In this document: in pieces, positions 18,164 through 28,101 of the stretch
Numbering within the stretch: position 1 is the stretch's first letter
How the letters are laid out: every line of letters starts with the position of its first letter
Assembly (NCBI GenBank): GCA_964418485.1
Contig: CAYQMH010000002.1
Span: 15,631 to 79,630, forward strand
Length of the DNA stretch: 64,000 nucleotides
Origin: JAFGHJ01 sp964418485
GTDB taxonomy: Bacteria; Hydrothermota; UBA3072
Direction: 5' to 3'
The notes under the pieces: model-generated
Told to the model about the DNA's origin: nothing
Databases searched by the model: none
The model's input: the letters and a program-made list of their open reading frames with translations, nothing else
Translations under genes and position numbers: made by a program

Positions 18164-19003
18164 ATGCCAGATTCGACGATTCATCTTCCCGTAATGGTAG
18201 ATAAAGTGATTGATTATCTTATATGTAATAAAAAAGGCGTTTATATCGATGCTACCCTTGGGTGCGGTGGTCATTCTCTTGCGGTCCTTTCGAATTCGGA
18301 TGCTTTTGTAATCGCCTTTGATCTTGACGGAAAGCAAATTGAGATTGCCAGTCAGAGATTGTACGAGTTCGGAGAGCGTTCTGTGCTGATACGCGGCAAT
18401 TATAAAGATATGGGGAAATTTTTTGATGGTAAAGTTGACGGAGTTCTTTTTGATTTTGGTTTATCGTCCTATCAATTGGATGATCCTGAAAGAGGTTTTT
18501 CTTATAGGAGGAAAGGTCCTCTTGATATGAGGTTTGGAGAAAAAGGTATTACCGTGGCAGATATGTTAAGGAAAAACAGTGAAGAGGAAATTGCTGATAT
18601 TCTTTATTATTACGGAGGGGAGAGGGCTTCGAGAAGAATTGCAAAAAAAATTAAAAAAGAAAAACCCGAGACTACAGAAGAACTTGCTCTTTTGGTAAGA
18701 AAAACTGTTCCCAGAAACAAAGCTCACAAGCACCTCGGTAAAGTTTTCCAGGCGTTAAGGATAGCTGTTAATAAAGAGTTTCAAAATATTGAAGAAGGAA
18801 TATCGGCTGCTTCAAGGGTTTTGAAGGAAAAGGGCAGGTTGGTGTTGATAACTTATCATAAAGATGAAGAGAGATTGGTTTGTAAGAAAGCAAGAGAAGA
18901 GGGCCTGAAAGCACTTCTAAAGAAACCGGTTAAGCCTACCAGAGATGAATTCGAGCGGAATCCCCGGTGTAGAAGTGCACATTTAAGGGTGTTTGAAAAG
19001 TGA
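18164..19003 (+). CDS. rsmH: 16S rRNA (cytosine-1402 N4) methyltransferase
   Basis: SAM-dependent RsmH (MraW). The N-terminal HLPVMVDKVIDYL and SAM motif YIDATLGCGGHS, then VLFDFGLSSYQLDDPERGFSY, are family hallmarks. The C-terminal part has GRLVLITYHKDEERLV. The ATG at 18164 starts MPDSTIHLPVM, matching the usual short N-terminus. ATG 18125 is in frame but would overlap mraZ by 29 nt. The end overlaps the GTG start of ftsL (GTGA). Confidence 0.96.
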   Translation: MPDSTIHLPVMVDKVIDYLICNKKGVYIDATLGCGGHSLAVLSNSDAFVIAFDLDGKQIEIASQRLYEFGERSVLIRGNYKDMGKFFDGKVDGVLFDFGLSSYQLDDPERGFSYRRKGPLDMRFGEKGITVADMLRKNSEEEIADILYYYGGERASRRIAKKIKKEKPETTEELALLVRKTVPRNKAHKHLGKVFQALRIAVNKEFQNIEEGISAASRVLKEKGRLVLITYHKDEERLVCKKAREEGLKALLKKPVKPTRDEFERNPRCRSAHLRVFEK

Positions 19004-19278
19004 GAACCGTTAAAATATTATTAATGATTTTTCTCTTTATTTCTCCTTTTATTTTACACGTTTGGAAAAAAAATATGGTCAATGCACTTAATATAAAAAT
19101 ATCAAATTTGACTACCGAAGTTCAAAATCTCGAGAGAAATGTATCGATACTTTTTTCTAAATGGAGAAGAGAAACGAGTTACGGTATTATCGAGGAGAAA
19201 GCCGGAAAAATTCTTAACATGAGATATCCAAATAAAAACGAGATGTTTAAAATAGAAGATTTTAATTTTTTAAGGTAA
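19000..19278 (+). CDS. ftsL: FtsL-like cell division protein
   Basis: 92 residues: one N-terminal membrane helix (VKILLMIFLFISPFILHVW) followed by a heptad-rich coiled coil (LNIKISNLTTEVQNLERNVS). Sequence is too divergent to identify alone. Size, topology and the invariant place between rsmH and ftsI make FtsL the clear choice. It would form the FtsQLB complex that activates FtsWI. GTG start overlapping the rsmH stop. Confidence 0.8.
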   Translation: MRTVKILLMIFLFISPFILHVWKKNMVNALNIKISNLTTEVQNLERNVSILFSKWRRETSYGIIEEKAGKILNMRYPNKNEMFKIEDFNFLR

Positions 19279-19283
19279 AATTA

Positions 19284-20942
19284 ATGAAGAATAAATTCTT
19301 TAAAGGTAAGGCAAGATTATTAATTCTTCTATTCGTTTGTCTCTGGTTTTTAGTGTTTTGCAGGCTTTTTTATCTTCAAGTTATTAAATCCGAAGAAATA
19401 AGTAAACAAACTAAAGAAGAGCAGCTACGTTTACTTCCTATTGAATTGAGAAGAGGGAATATTTTTGATAGGGAAGGTAGAGTTCTTGCTACGGATTTAA
19501 AAATGTTTACACTTTATGCTAAAAAGAGTCAAATTAAAGATCCTAAAATTATTGCAAGGAAGCTTTCGGATTGTAATCTGGGAAGCGAAGAGAGGTTGTT
19601 GAAACTGCTTTCCGATGATGCTGAATTTATAAAAATCGCAAGGGGAATTTCGGATTCTATAGTTAGTGAAATAAACATTCCCGGCGTTTATGCTGTAAAG
19701 GAATGGTTCAGGTATTATCCCTCGGATCTTTTGGGTAGAACTCTTTTAGGTTCTCTTGACTGGAGAAGAAAGGGTATATTAGGCGTTGAGAGACAATACG
19801 ATGAGATCCTTAAGGGGCAAGATGGATGGGCATACTTCCTGGAAGTACCTCGGCGTTCGGGTATCAACCTTCTTAAGAGATCTGAAAACGATTATAAAGA
19901 CGCCTCCGAAGGATGTGATGTTTATTTGACGATCGACTTCGATATCCAATCGATTATAAATGACGAGTTAAAGATTTTAAGGGAGAGGACGGGAGCTGCT
20001 CAAGTTATGGGTATTTGTGTTTCCGTTAAGACAGGAGAAGTTCTGGCGATGGTTAATTATCCGGAATTTGATCCAAACATGGGTTGGAGACTTAATGCTT
20101 GCACCTCCTGGGAATTTGAACCTGGTTCTATTTTCAAATTAATTCCTGCTTTTGCTTATATAAAAGAAGGTTTTTCTATTTCTGATACACTGGTAGATTC
20201 TACAACCATTGAATTTGGTGGAAAATTGTTCAGAGATGTACATGCTCATTCGGCATATACTTTTAGAGAATCTATGATTAATTCCTCGAATGTTGGGTTT
20301 ATCGCAGTTGGTGAAAAAATCGGGAAAAAAGAATTTTATAAGGCAGCCAGGCTTTTTGGTATCGGTTGCGAGAGTGGCATCGATTTACCGGGTGAGTATT
20401 CAGGGAAGTTGCCCCATCTTCCCCGAGCAAGAGATATAAGGCTTGCTACTGTTTCTTTTGGACAGGGAGTTTCTGTAACTCCATTGCAAATGCTGATGGC
20501 TTATCAGGTTGTTGCAAACGACGGGATTCTTCTTAGGCCAAGGGTGATGAAAAGTGTTGTCAGAAATGGTAGGATTGTAAGGGAAAGTAGGAGAGAAGTC
20601 ATCCGTAGAATAGGAAATCCGGAAATTTGTGACATTTTACTTGATATTTTAAATGACGTAACAAAGGAGGGTACAGCTGTTTCCGCTTCTTTTCCTTTTA
20701 TTTCTATAGCGGGAAAGACCGGAACCGCATGGAAAATTAAGGATGGCAGTTATGTTAAGGGTAGGTACGTTGCCTCTTTCATAGGTCTTTTCCCGTATCC
20801 CAACCCTGAGTTTGTTTTAGGTATTTTTGTCGATGATGTTGGTTGGCCTTATTATTATGCATCGGAAACGGCCTGTCCGGCTTTCAGGAAAATAGTGAGT
20901 AGAATTGTAACCCATAGAGGTTATAGAAGTAAGTTTTTATAA
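19284..20942 (+). CDS. ftsI: Division-specific peptidoglycan transpeptidase (PBP3, FtsI)
   Basis: 552 residues. Membrane anchor at 10-28 (LLILLFVCLWFLVFCRLF), dimerisation/pedestal domain (RGNIFDREGRVLATD), then the transpeptidase domain with active-site EPGSIFKL (Ser at about 282), SSN near 330 and KTGTAW near 477. No PASTA domain follows. It crosslinks septal peptidoglycan with FtsW, encoded downstream. Confidence 0.96.
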   Translation: MKNKFFKGKARLLILLFVCLWFLVFCRLFYLQVIKSEEISKQTKEEQLRLLPIELRRGNIFDREGRVLATDLKMFTLYAKKSQIKDPKIIARKLSDCNLGSEERLLKLLSDDAEFIKIARGISDSIVSEINIPGVYAVKEWFRYYPSDLLGRTLLGSLDWRRKGILGVERQYDEILKGQDGWAYFLEVPRRSGINLLKRSENDYKDASEGCDVYLTIDFDIQSIINDELKILRERTGAAQVMGICVSVKTGEVLAMVNYPEFDPNMGWRLNACTSWEFEPGSIFKLIPAFAYIKEGFSISDTLVDSTTIEFGGKLFRDVHAHSAYTFRESMINSSNVGFIAVGEKIGKKEFYKAARLFGIGCESGIDLPGEYSGKLPHLPRARDIRLATVSFGQGVSVTPLQMLMAYQVVANDGILLRPRVMKSVVRNGRIVRESRREVIRRIGNPEICDILLDILNDVTKEGTAVSASFPFISIAGKTGTAWKIKDGSYVKGRYVASFIGLFPYPNPEFVLGIFVDDVGWPYYYASETACPAFRKIVSRIVTHRGYRSKFL

Positions 20943-20945
20943 ATT

Positions 20946-22382
20946 ATGAAAATTGATGAATTGTTAGAAGGCGTTGAAATAACAAAAAGAACAGATACCG
21001 TAAATGAAATTACCGGTATCACTGATGATTCTCGTGAAGTTAAAAAAGGTTATCTTTTTGCCGCAGAGAGAGGTGAGGTTTTTGACGGGCACGATTTTTG
21101 TAAAGAAGCTCTGGATAAAGGAGCTTCGGTTCTTTTGACAGAAAAGGAATTATCAGATGATATTCCTTATATTCTTGTACCCAATACCAGGAAGGCTTTT
21201 TCAAGGATTGCTTCAAATTATTATGAAAATCCATCCGGTAAGCTAAGAGTTATAGGTGTTACCGGAACTAATGGCAAAACTACCACTTCTTACCTCCTTT
21301 CTTCCCTTTTCCCGAATTCTGTTTGTTTTAGTACAGTTAAGTATATGGGCCTTAGCAGAAATATTAAAGCCATAAACACGACTCCTTCCCCTATTTTACT
21401 CCATAGGGAATTTGCCGGAGCCTATAAAAGAGGCTTGGATACCGCTATCCTTGAAGTCTCTTCTATAGGACTCGATCAGAATAGAGTTTCAGATATCGAT
21501 TTTGATTATGCTGTGTTTACGAATATTACAAGAGATCATTTAGACTACCATAAGAATTTTGAAAATTATATGGAAGCTAAAGCGAAATTTTTTGAAAACT
21601 TAGGGGAGGATAAAATAGCGGTAATAAACGCTGACAATTCGAATGCTCCATACTTTATTAAAAGGGCAAATTCGAGAGTTGTGACTTTTGGCTTTAAAAG
21701 GGGAAATATCATAGGTGATATACTGCAGAATTCGGGAAAAGGTTTTATTTTAAAAATTGAAGGGATGGGCAGGAACTTGGAAGTTTTTAGTCCGCTTGTT
21801 GGTAGTTTTAACGCATGGAATGTTCTTGCCGCTGTAGCTGTCGGCATACTTGAGAATTTAAGTGATTCCGAGATCAAAGAGCGTATAAAAACCGCGATAC
21901 TCCCGCCGGGAAGATTGGAGAAAATTGAGTCTCCGGAAGGAATTTCGGTTTTTGTCGATTACGCCCACACTCCCGATGCTTTATTTGCTGTTATTTCTTC
22001 ACTTAAAGAATATAATCCTGCCAGAGTAATCACCGTTTTCGGGGCGGGAGGGCACAGGGATAAAGGCAAGAGAGGAATGATGGGTTCTGTAGTCTCGGCG
22101 CTTTCGGACATAGTTATTGTTACTTCGGATAATCCCAGAGACGAAGACCCCGATGATATAATAGACGATATATTCGAAGGTATCTCGGATAAAAAAGCAA
22201 TTAGATTAAAAGATAGAAAGAAAGCAATTTTTAAAGCTCTTTCGATTGCAGGGGAAGGAGATTTTGTCTTGATTGCCGGTAAGGGACACGAAGATTACCA
22301 GGAAATAAAAGGTAAAAGAATTCCTTTTTCTGATAAGAAATGCGTAAAGGAGTTTTATAGCTATGAAAGAAATAGAGCTTGA
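20946..22382 (+). CDS. murE: UDP-MurNAc-tripeptide synthetase (MurE)
   Basis: Adds the third residue to UDP-MurNAc-L-Ala-D-Glu. 478 residues, Mur ligase fold: GVTGTNGKTTTSYL P-loop (about residue 100), middle-domain VSSIGLDQNRV, and C-terminal GRLEKI, DYAHTPDAL and VTSDNPRDEDPDDI. The DNPR motif is the one associated with meso-diaminopimelate specificity, and lysA in this window consumes the same metabolite. The last 20 nt overlap murF. Confidence 0.96.
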   Translation: MKIDELLEGVEITKRTDTVNEITGITDDSREVKKGYLFAAERGEVFDGHDFCKEALDKGASVLLTEKELSDDIPYILVPNTRKAFSRIASNYYENPSGKLRVIGVTGTNGKTTTSYLLSSLFPNSVCFSTVKYMGLSRNIKAINTTPSPILLHREFAGAYKRGLDTAILEVSSIGLDQNRVSDIDFDYAVFTNITRDHLDYHKNFENYMEAKAKFFENLGEDKIAVINADNSNAPYFIKRANSRVVTFGFKRGNIIGDILQNSGKGFILKIEGMGRNLEVFSPLVGSFNAWNVLAAVAVGILENLSDSEIKERIKTAILPPGRLEKIESPEGISVFVDYAHTPDALFAVISSLKEYNPARVITVFGAGGHRDKGKRGMMGSVVSALSDIVIVTSDNPRDEDPDDIIDDIFEGISDKKAIRLKDRKKAIFKALSIAGEGDFVLIAGKGHEDYQEIKGKRIPFSDKKCVKEFYSYERNRA

Positions 22383-23697
22383 AAAGATTGTTGAAGTATT
22401 ACATGGCAAATATTTAGGTAGCAAAGAGTTAATAGGTAAAACTTTAAGCGGGGTGTCGGTGGATACAAGGACTATTCAAGAAAATGAGTTATTTTTTGCG
22501 CTTGAAGGAGAAAATTTTGATGGCCATGATTTTGTAGATGAAGCTATTTTTAAATCTGGTTTGCCTGTTGTTGTCTCTCGGAAGGTAAAGAATGGTGAGG
22601 TTATCTTAATTGAAGATACTCTTAGGGGGTTGGGAGATTTGGCTTCCTATTATAAGAAGGCAACGAATGTTTTTGCTATTGCTGTTACAGGTTCATACGG
22701 AAAAACCACGACGAAAAATTTTATCGGATCTATTTTTAGTGCAAGTTATCCTACCTTGGTGAGCTTTAAAAATTATAATAATCTTATCGGTGTTCCTCTA
22801 AATTTGTTTAAATTAGGGAATGAGAAAATCGCGGTTCTGGAATTTGGGACCAATCAATTTGGGGAAATAAAGAGGTTGTCGGAAATTGTGGAACCTGATA
22901 TTGGTTTGATTACTGGCATCGGGGAGGCTCACCTGCAAGCTTTTAAGGATAAAGAGGGGGTATTAAGGGAAAAAACCGATATTATGGTAGGGCTTAAAGG
23001 TCCTTTGTTTGTTAACGGCGATGACCCTCTGCTTCGTAATATAAAAAAAGGTAAAACTATTAGAGTGGGATTTTTGGATGATAACGATTTTACTTTTAAA
23101 ATATTACAGGAATCAGTCGATGGTACTGTTTTTTCCACAAAGGGGATGAGTTTTTGGATAAGATTGCCGACTGTTGGAATGTTGCGGTGTGCTATGCTTG
23201 CTGTTTCTGTTGCTCTTCATTACGGAATTTCACGTGAGGATATCCAGAAAGGTCTCAAGAGAATTGGAAAAGCTTCTCACAGGATGGAATTTAAGAGAAC
23301 GCATAAGCTTAATATTGTGGATGATACTTATAATAGCAATCCGGATTCTCTTTTGAATGCTGTTTCTTTTCTTTCTCTTATGCCTGGGAGAAAGGTTGTT
23401 GTTCTGGGTCCTATGTTGGAATTAGGAGAAAATAGTTATTCGATTCATAAAGAGACCGGTAAAAAACTTAAATACAGAATTAATGAGTTGATTGCCATTG
23501 GCGAAGAAGCTAAAGGTTTTGTTGATGGTTTTAGTGGGGGTTATTTAGTTTCTAATAAAAAAGAAGCTCTTACGAAGCTTCACGAAATACTTGAGAAGGG
23601 AGATACAATATTGTTTAAATCTTCGAGAGCGTTAAAGCTTGAGACTCTTATTGAGAAATTACAGGAGGAGAATTGTTTTATTTACTCTACCCCCTAA
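22363..23697 (+). CDS. murF: UDP-MurNAc-tripeptide:D-Ala-D-Ala ligase (MurF)
   Basis: 444 residues. The Mur ligase P-loop is VTGSYGKTTTKNF, with EFGTNQFGEI and the C-terminal IVDDTYNSNPDS and GPMLELGENS motifs typical of MurF. Completes the cytoplasmic pentapeptide precursor. ATG with AAGGAG 9 nt upstream, overlapping murE by 20 nt; its own 3' end overlaps mraY by 25 nt, so the three are translationally linked. Confidence 0.96.
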   Translation: MKEIELEKIVEVLHGKYLGSKELIGKTLSGVSVDTRTIQENELFFALEGENFDGHDFVDEAIFKSGLPVVVSRKVKNGEVILIEDTLRGLGDLASYYKKATNVFAIAVTGSYGKTTTKNFIGSIFSASYPTLVSFKNYNNLIGVPLNLFKLGNEKIAVLEFGTNQFGEIKRLSEIVEPDIGLITGIGEAHLQAFKDKEGVLREKTDIMVGLKGPLFVNGDDPLLRNIKKGKTIRVGFLDDNDFTFKILQESVDGTVFSTKGMSFWIRLPTVGMLRCAMLAVSVALHYGISREDIQKGLKRIGKASHRMEFKRTHKLNIVDDTYNSNPDSLLNAVSFLSLMPGRKVVVLGPMLELGENSYSIHKETGKKLKYRINELIAIGEEAKGFVDGFSGGYLVSNKKEALTKLHEILEKGDTILFKSSRALKLETLIEKLQEENCFIYSTP

Positions 23698-24749
23698 AAG
23701 AAAATTTTATTATTTTTAATTTATTGCGCTATATAACATTTCGTTCTGCTTATGCTGCAATTACTTCTCTTTTGATTTCATTGATATTGGGAAGAAGGTT
23801 TATCCTTTTCCTTAAGAGTAGAAATCTTACCGAATCTATTTCTAAATGGATAAAGGATACCCACGGAAAAAAAGGTGGTACTCCTACTATGGGAGGATTT
23901 TTGATTATAGTTTCTCTCCTTGTCTCTGTTTTGCTCTGGGCTGACATAAGAAATCCTTTTATTCTTTATCTAATTGGAATTACTGTATGGATGGGGATTT
24001 TTGGAGTATTCGATGATTACATAAAGGGTAAAAGAGGAGACGGGTTTAATGTTTTAACTAAAATTTTAATACAAATTATTCCTGCTGTCTTTATAGGTAT
24101 TATGATTGTGCTCTTTCCTCTTAAGAGCGGTTATGAGACGTTGACAATAGCTCCCTTTTTTAAAAATGTATTCATTAATCTGGGTTATTTTTACATACCT
24201 TTCATTATTTTAGTAATAATAGGATCTACTAATGCAGTTAATATTACAGATGGTATGGATGGTCTTGCGATTGGACTCGCCGGTATTATAAGTGTGGCTT
24301 TTGCTGTTATTGCTTACGTTACAGGTAATATAAAATTTGCGGAATATCTTAATCTGCTTTACATCCCCGGAAGTGGGGAGGTAACGGTCTTCTGTGCCGC
24401 ATTTGTTGGGTCATCCATAGGTTTCTTATGGTTTAATTCACACCCGGCTGAGATTTTCATGGGTGATACAGGATCGCTTGCTATTGGCGGAATATTGGGT
24501 TTAATCGCGATTCTCCTAAAGCATGAGTTTTTATTATTGGTAATTGGAGGTGTCTTTGTTATGGAAACATTGTCCGTAATTCTTCAAGTTGCTTCGTTTA
24601 AATGTACGGGCAGGCGAATTTTTAAGATGGCTCCTATACACCATCATTTTCAGCTCGTGGGTTGGCAGGAATCGAAGGTTGTAATTCGATTCTGGATTTG
24701 GGGTATAATGTTTGCTTTGCTTGGACTCAGCACGCTTAAAATAAGGTAG
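23673..24749 (+). CDS. mraY: Phospho-MurNAc-pentapeptide transferase (MraY)
   Basis: Makes lipid I on the inner membrane. 358 residues with about ten membrane helices. The motifs are KKGGTPTMGG, FGVFDDYIKGKRGDG, NAVNITDGMDGLA, FMGDTGSLAIGG and the histidine motif PIHHHFQLVGWQESKVV. The start is TTG, set by AGGAGG just upstream, inside murF. Confidence 0.97.
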   Translation: MFYLLYPLKENFIIFNLLRYITFRSAYAAITSLLISLILGRRFILFLKSRNLTESISKWIKDTHGKKGGTPTMGGFLIIVSLLVSVLLWADIRNPFILYLIGITVWMGIFGVFDDYIKGKRGDGFNVLTKILIQIIPAVFIGIMIVLFPLKSGYETLTIAPFFKNVFINLGYFYIPFIILVIIGSTNAVNITDGMDGLAIGLAGIISVAFAVIAYVTGNIKFAEYLNLLYIPGSGEVTVFCAAFVGSSIGFLWFNSHPAEIFMGDTGSLAIGGILGLIAILLKHEFLLLVIGGVFVMETLSVILQVASFKCTGRRIFKMAPIHHHFQLVGWQESKVVIRFWIWGIMFALLGLSTLKIR

Positions 24750-24760
24750 AGGGATAATAG

Positions 24761-26053
24761 ATGATTGGAGTTATTGGGTTTGGACGAAGCGGAAAGGCAG
24801 TTTCGAAATTAATCGAGAGTTTAGGCGAGAAGCCTTTTGTGAGTGATTTAAGTCAGAATAGTACTACTATACCGTATGCATGCGAATCGGGAAAACATTC
24901 AGAAAAATTGCTCGAAATGGATCTGTTGGTTGTTTCTCCCGGTGTACCATTGGATATTCCTGTGCTTCTGAAAGCAAGAGAAAAAGGAATCCCTGTTATA
25001 GGGGAAGTAGAATTTGCTTCAAGATATATAAAGGGTAAAATTGTTGCGATTACGGGTACTAATGGTAAAACTACCACGGCTGCGATGACTCATCATATAC
25101 TTAAAGGGTCTTTAGGTGAGAAGGTTCTTCTCGGAGGAAATATTTATCCGGGAACACCCTTGAGCAGTCTTGTCGCGGAAAGCAAAGATGATTTTATAAC
25201 AGTTATAGAAGTTTCTTCATATCAGTTAGAAAGAATCCAAAACTTCCATCCCTGGATTTCCGCAATTGTTAACATTTCTCCTGATCATCTGGATAGACAT
25301 GCAGATTTTAAAGAATATTTAAGTGCCAAATTGAATATTTTAAAAAACCAGGATTCTCATGATTATTCAATACTCAACAGAGATGATCCCAATCTGTCTT
25401 CTCTTAATTTATCTTCAAAAAGTTTATATTTTTCTCTTAAGAATAAAAGTGATATCTATTTCAATGGTTCTGTTTTTGTTAAAGATATAAAGGACAGGGA
25501 AATTTTCAGTAAAGATGATTTATTCATGCCGGGAGAAGCATTTATAGAGGATGGAATGATTGCAGCTCTTATTGCTAGTATAATAGGTATGGACCGGGAA
25601 AGTATTCGTGAAAGAATTCGCTTGTTTCCCGGAGTCGAACACAGGATGGAAACGGTCTTAAAGAGAAGCGATATGTGGATTATTAATAATTCGATGTGTA
25701 CAAATCCTATTGCTTTTTTAAAGTCTCTTGAATGTTTTTCCGATTCTTGTGTGATTGTCGGCGGACGTATGAAAGTTGAAAATTTTGATCCTATAGTTGA
25801 CGCGGTCAAAAAGTTTTCCAGGTTTGCTGTTCTTATTGGGGAGTCAAGTGAGCCGATTGCCGATAGTTTAAAGAAGATCGGATTTAGGGATTGGGTGTTT
25901 GCTTTTTCGATGGAGGATGCAGTTAAAAAAGCTTTAAGTTCGAAATGTAATAGAATAATTCTTTCTCCGGGAGCCTCCAGTTTTGACTGGTATAGAGATT
26001 TTAGAGAAAGAGGAGATATTTTTAAAAAAGTGGTGAGTGAAATTTATGGTTAA
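24761..26053 (+). CDS. murD: UDP-MurNAc-Ala:D-Glu ligase (MurD)
   Basis: 430 residues. N-terminal Rossmann-like GVIGFGRSGKAV, central P-loop AITGTNGKTTTAAM and VIEVSSYQLERI, and C-terminal LFPGVEHRME. The final catalytic region carries SPGASSFDWYRDFRERG, a MurD hallmark. Adds D-glutamate to UDP-MurNAc-L-Ala. Overlaps the start of ftsW. Confidence 0.95.
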   Translation: MIGVIGFGRSGKAVSKLIESLGEKPFVSDLSQNSTTIPYACESGKHSEKLLEMDLLVVSPGVPLDIPVLLKAREKGIPVIGEVEFASRYIKGKIVAITGTNGKTTTAAMTHHILKGSLGEKVLLGGNIYPGTPLSSLVAESKDDFITVIEVSSYQLERIQNFHPWISAIVNISPDHLDRHADFKEYLSAKLNILKNQDSHDYSILNRDDPNLSSLNLSSKSLYFSLKNKSDIYFNGSVFVKDIKDREIFSKDDLFMPGEAFIEDGMIAALIASIIGMDRESIRERIRLFPGVEHRMETVLKRSDMWIINNSMCTNPIAFLKSLECFSDSCVIVGGRMKVENFDPIVDAVKKFSRFAVLIGESSEPIADSLKKIGFRDWVFAFSMEDAVKKALSSKCNRIILSPGASSFDWYRDFRERGDIFKKVVSEIYG

Positions 26054-27152
26054 ACAGAAGAGAATAAGAATAGGATTGGTAGAGGTCATTCCTCTGTTGC
26101 TTGGGGCTTTTGGGATCGTAATGGTTTTTTCGGCGAGTTCTGGTATCTCTGTTTACAAAACCGTCGTGCCGATTTCTTTTGTTAAGCAGTTGGTTCTATT
26201 TGTCTTAGGTGTTGGTATATTTTTTCTAACTTCGAAAATAAAGGTAAAATTTTGGGAAGAATTTAATTTGTTTTTTATTATATTAGCGGGTCTTCTACTT
26301 GTATTTACATATTTTTATGGTCTGGAAATCAACGGGGCAAGAAGATGGTTGGCTCTTAGGATATTTAATATGAGATTTTCTTTTCAGCCCTCTATTTTTG
26401 CCCAGGTTGCCCTTGTTGTTTTCTTTGCGAAAAAGAGAGATTTCGGAATTTCAATTTTTGTTATTTCCGTTATTATGGGATTGATTATTATTCAGCCCGA
26501 TATTTCAATGGCATTTCTTACTTTGGTTATCGGTACAATAATGATGTTTTTGAATAGCACTGATAATGGTAAAGTGGCAGTTTTCTTTGTAATAATGCTT
26601 CTCTTCGGGGTGCTTTTTATATCGCGTGAGGGGTACGCAATTAGTAGGATCAATAATCACATTAATAGTGAGTCTGTTAATGTTACTGTTCAGGCGATTT
26701 CCCACGGTGGTTTTTCAGGTCTGGGCCTCGGTAGCGGAATGGAGAAGTTTTTTTATATACCTTTACCAGATTCGGATTTTATCTTTTCAATAATTGGTGA
26801 GGAATTGGGGTTCACGGGATGTCTTCTGATTGTTGGCTTGTTTGTTATTTATTTGATAAGCGCTATAAAGTCGAGTCTAAGAGCCCCTAATGAATATTCT
26901 TCCCTGTTAGGATTGGGTTTGGTTTCGTTTATAGGAGTTTACGCTTTGTTGCATATTTACGTATCCCTGGGAATTGTGCCGGTTACCGGAGTACCGTTGC
27001 CATTTATATCCAGTGGGGGTACTGCTTTAATGATGGCTTACATGGCAGGAGGTGTTATTGTCTCAATCGAAAAAAAGCATAATAGTATCGGGCGGGGGAA
27101 CAGGAGGACACATTTATCCGGCGCTCGCAGTCGCTCTCGAAATAGAAAGTAG
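26046..27152 (+). CDS. ftsW: Septal peptidoglycan polymerase (SEDS protein FtsW)
   Basis: About 368 residues, ten membrane helices, lipid II glycosyltransferase partner of FtsI. Family signatures are NGARRWL (about 88), FIFSIIGEELGFTG and VTGVPLPFISSGGTALM near the C-terminus. Start ATG 26046; GTG 26037 is an in-frame alternative. The last 30 or so residues (IGRGNRRTHLSGARSRSRNRK) are unlike FtsW and are an alternative reading of the murG start. The two genes overlap by about 95 nt, unusually long. Confidence 0.95.
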   Translation: MVKQKRIRIGLVEVIPLLLGAFGIVMVFSASSGISVYKTVVPISFVKQLVLFVLGVGIFFLTSKIKVKFWEEFNLFFIILAGLLLVFTYFYGLEINGARRWLALRIFNMRFSFQPSIFAQVALVVFFAKKRDFGISIFVISVIMGLIIIQPDISMAFLTLVIGTIMMFLNSTDNGKVAVFFVIMLLFGVLFISREGYAISRINNHINSESVNVTVQAISHGGFSGLGLGSGMEKFFYIPLPDSDFIFSIIGEELGFTGCLLIVGLFVIYLISAIKSSLRAPNEYSSLLGLGLVSFIGVYALLHIYVSLGIVPVTGVPLPFISSGGTALMMAYMAGGVIVSIEKKHNSIGRGNRRTHLSGARSRSRNRK

Positions 27153-28101
27153 AGGATTCGGGGTGATTTATATAGGAAGCAGTTCCGGACTAGAGAAAGA
27201 GTTCGTTAAAATGAAAAATATGTTTCTTTTACCAACAGTGGGATGGGTAGGTAAAAATTTAAAAGATAAAATTATTTTTATTTTCCGTTTTATTCCCGGC
27301 TTTTTCTTTTCGGCTTGGTTGATAATCAGGAGAAAAGTTTGCGCCGTTTTTCATACGGGTGCTTTTGCATCACTACCTGTTGGTCTGGCAGCTGTTCTTT
27401 TAAGAGTGCCTGTTTTTACTCTTGTTCTTGACTCAAAGCCCGGCAAGGCTGTTAATTTTCTTTCCCGATTTTCGAAGGAAGTATTTTTGCCCTACGAGGA
27501 AACTTTTCCCTCTTTGAAGGGAAAGAAAAAAGTTGTAACAGGTATTCCCGTAAGAAAAAATATCACGCGGGAAAAATATGGAGAAGCTGTCAATTATTTT
27601 TCTCTGATGCCCGGGAGGAAGACTTTACTTGTAATAGGGGGAAGCCGGGGAGCAAAGTTTCTAGCCGACCTTTCAGAAAAATTAATTCCATTGATGGGAA
27701 AAGACTGGCAGTTTATTATTCAGAGAGGAGCTTTTGAAATAGTCGCGAAAAACCAGTGGGTTAGACAGTTTTCATTTATAGATAGAATGGATCTCGCTTA
27801 TTCCTTAAGCGATGTAATTATTTCACGAGCGGGAGCGCTAGCCACTGCAGAGATTGAAAATCTAGGTATTCCGGCGATTTTGATTCCTTATCCATACGCT
27901 TTTAAAGATCATCAATTTTTTAACGCAAAAAGACTTGCGCTTAAGAGAAATAATATAATAATAAAGAGAGAAAAAGAAATAGAAGTGGAAAATTTTCCGA
28001 AATTAATTGAGGCGCTTTACGGTGAAAAAATAAGCGTTGATGAAAATACCTCGGCAGGGAAGATAAGTGAGAGGATTTTAAGATATGTTCGGAAAGTTTA
28101 A
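27058..28101 (+). CDS. murG: Lipid II synthase, UDP-GlcNAc transferase (MurG)
   Basis: 347 residues. N-terminal SGGGTGGHIYPALAVA loop, central GGSRGAKFLADL, and the C-terminal nucleotide-binding motif with SRAGALATAEIENLGIPAILIPYP. Adds GlcNAc to lipid I. The TTG at 27058 is preferred because AGGAGG (27047-27052) lies 5 nt upstream; a GTG at 27052 overlaps that site. The gene begins inside ftsW. Confidence 0.95.
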   Translation: MSQSKKSIIVSGGGTGGHIYPALAVALEIESRGFGVIYIGSSSGLEKEFVKMKNMFLLPTVGWVGKNLKDKIIFIFRFIPGFFFSAWLIIRRKVCAVFHTGAFASLPVGLAAVLLRVPVFTLVLDSKPGKAVNFLSRFSKEVFLPYEETFPSLKGKKKVVTGIPVRKNITREKYGEAVNYFSLMPGRKTLLVIGGSRGAKFLADLSEKLIPLMGKDWQFIIQRGAFEIVAKNQWVRQFSFIDRMDLAYSLSDVIISRAGALATAEIENLGIPAILIPYPYAFKDHQFFNAKRLALKRNNIIIKREKEIEVENFPKLIEALYGEKISVDENTSAGKISERILRYVRKV

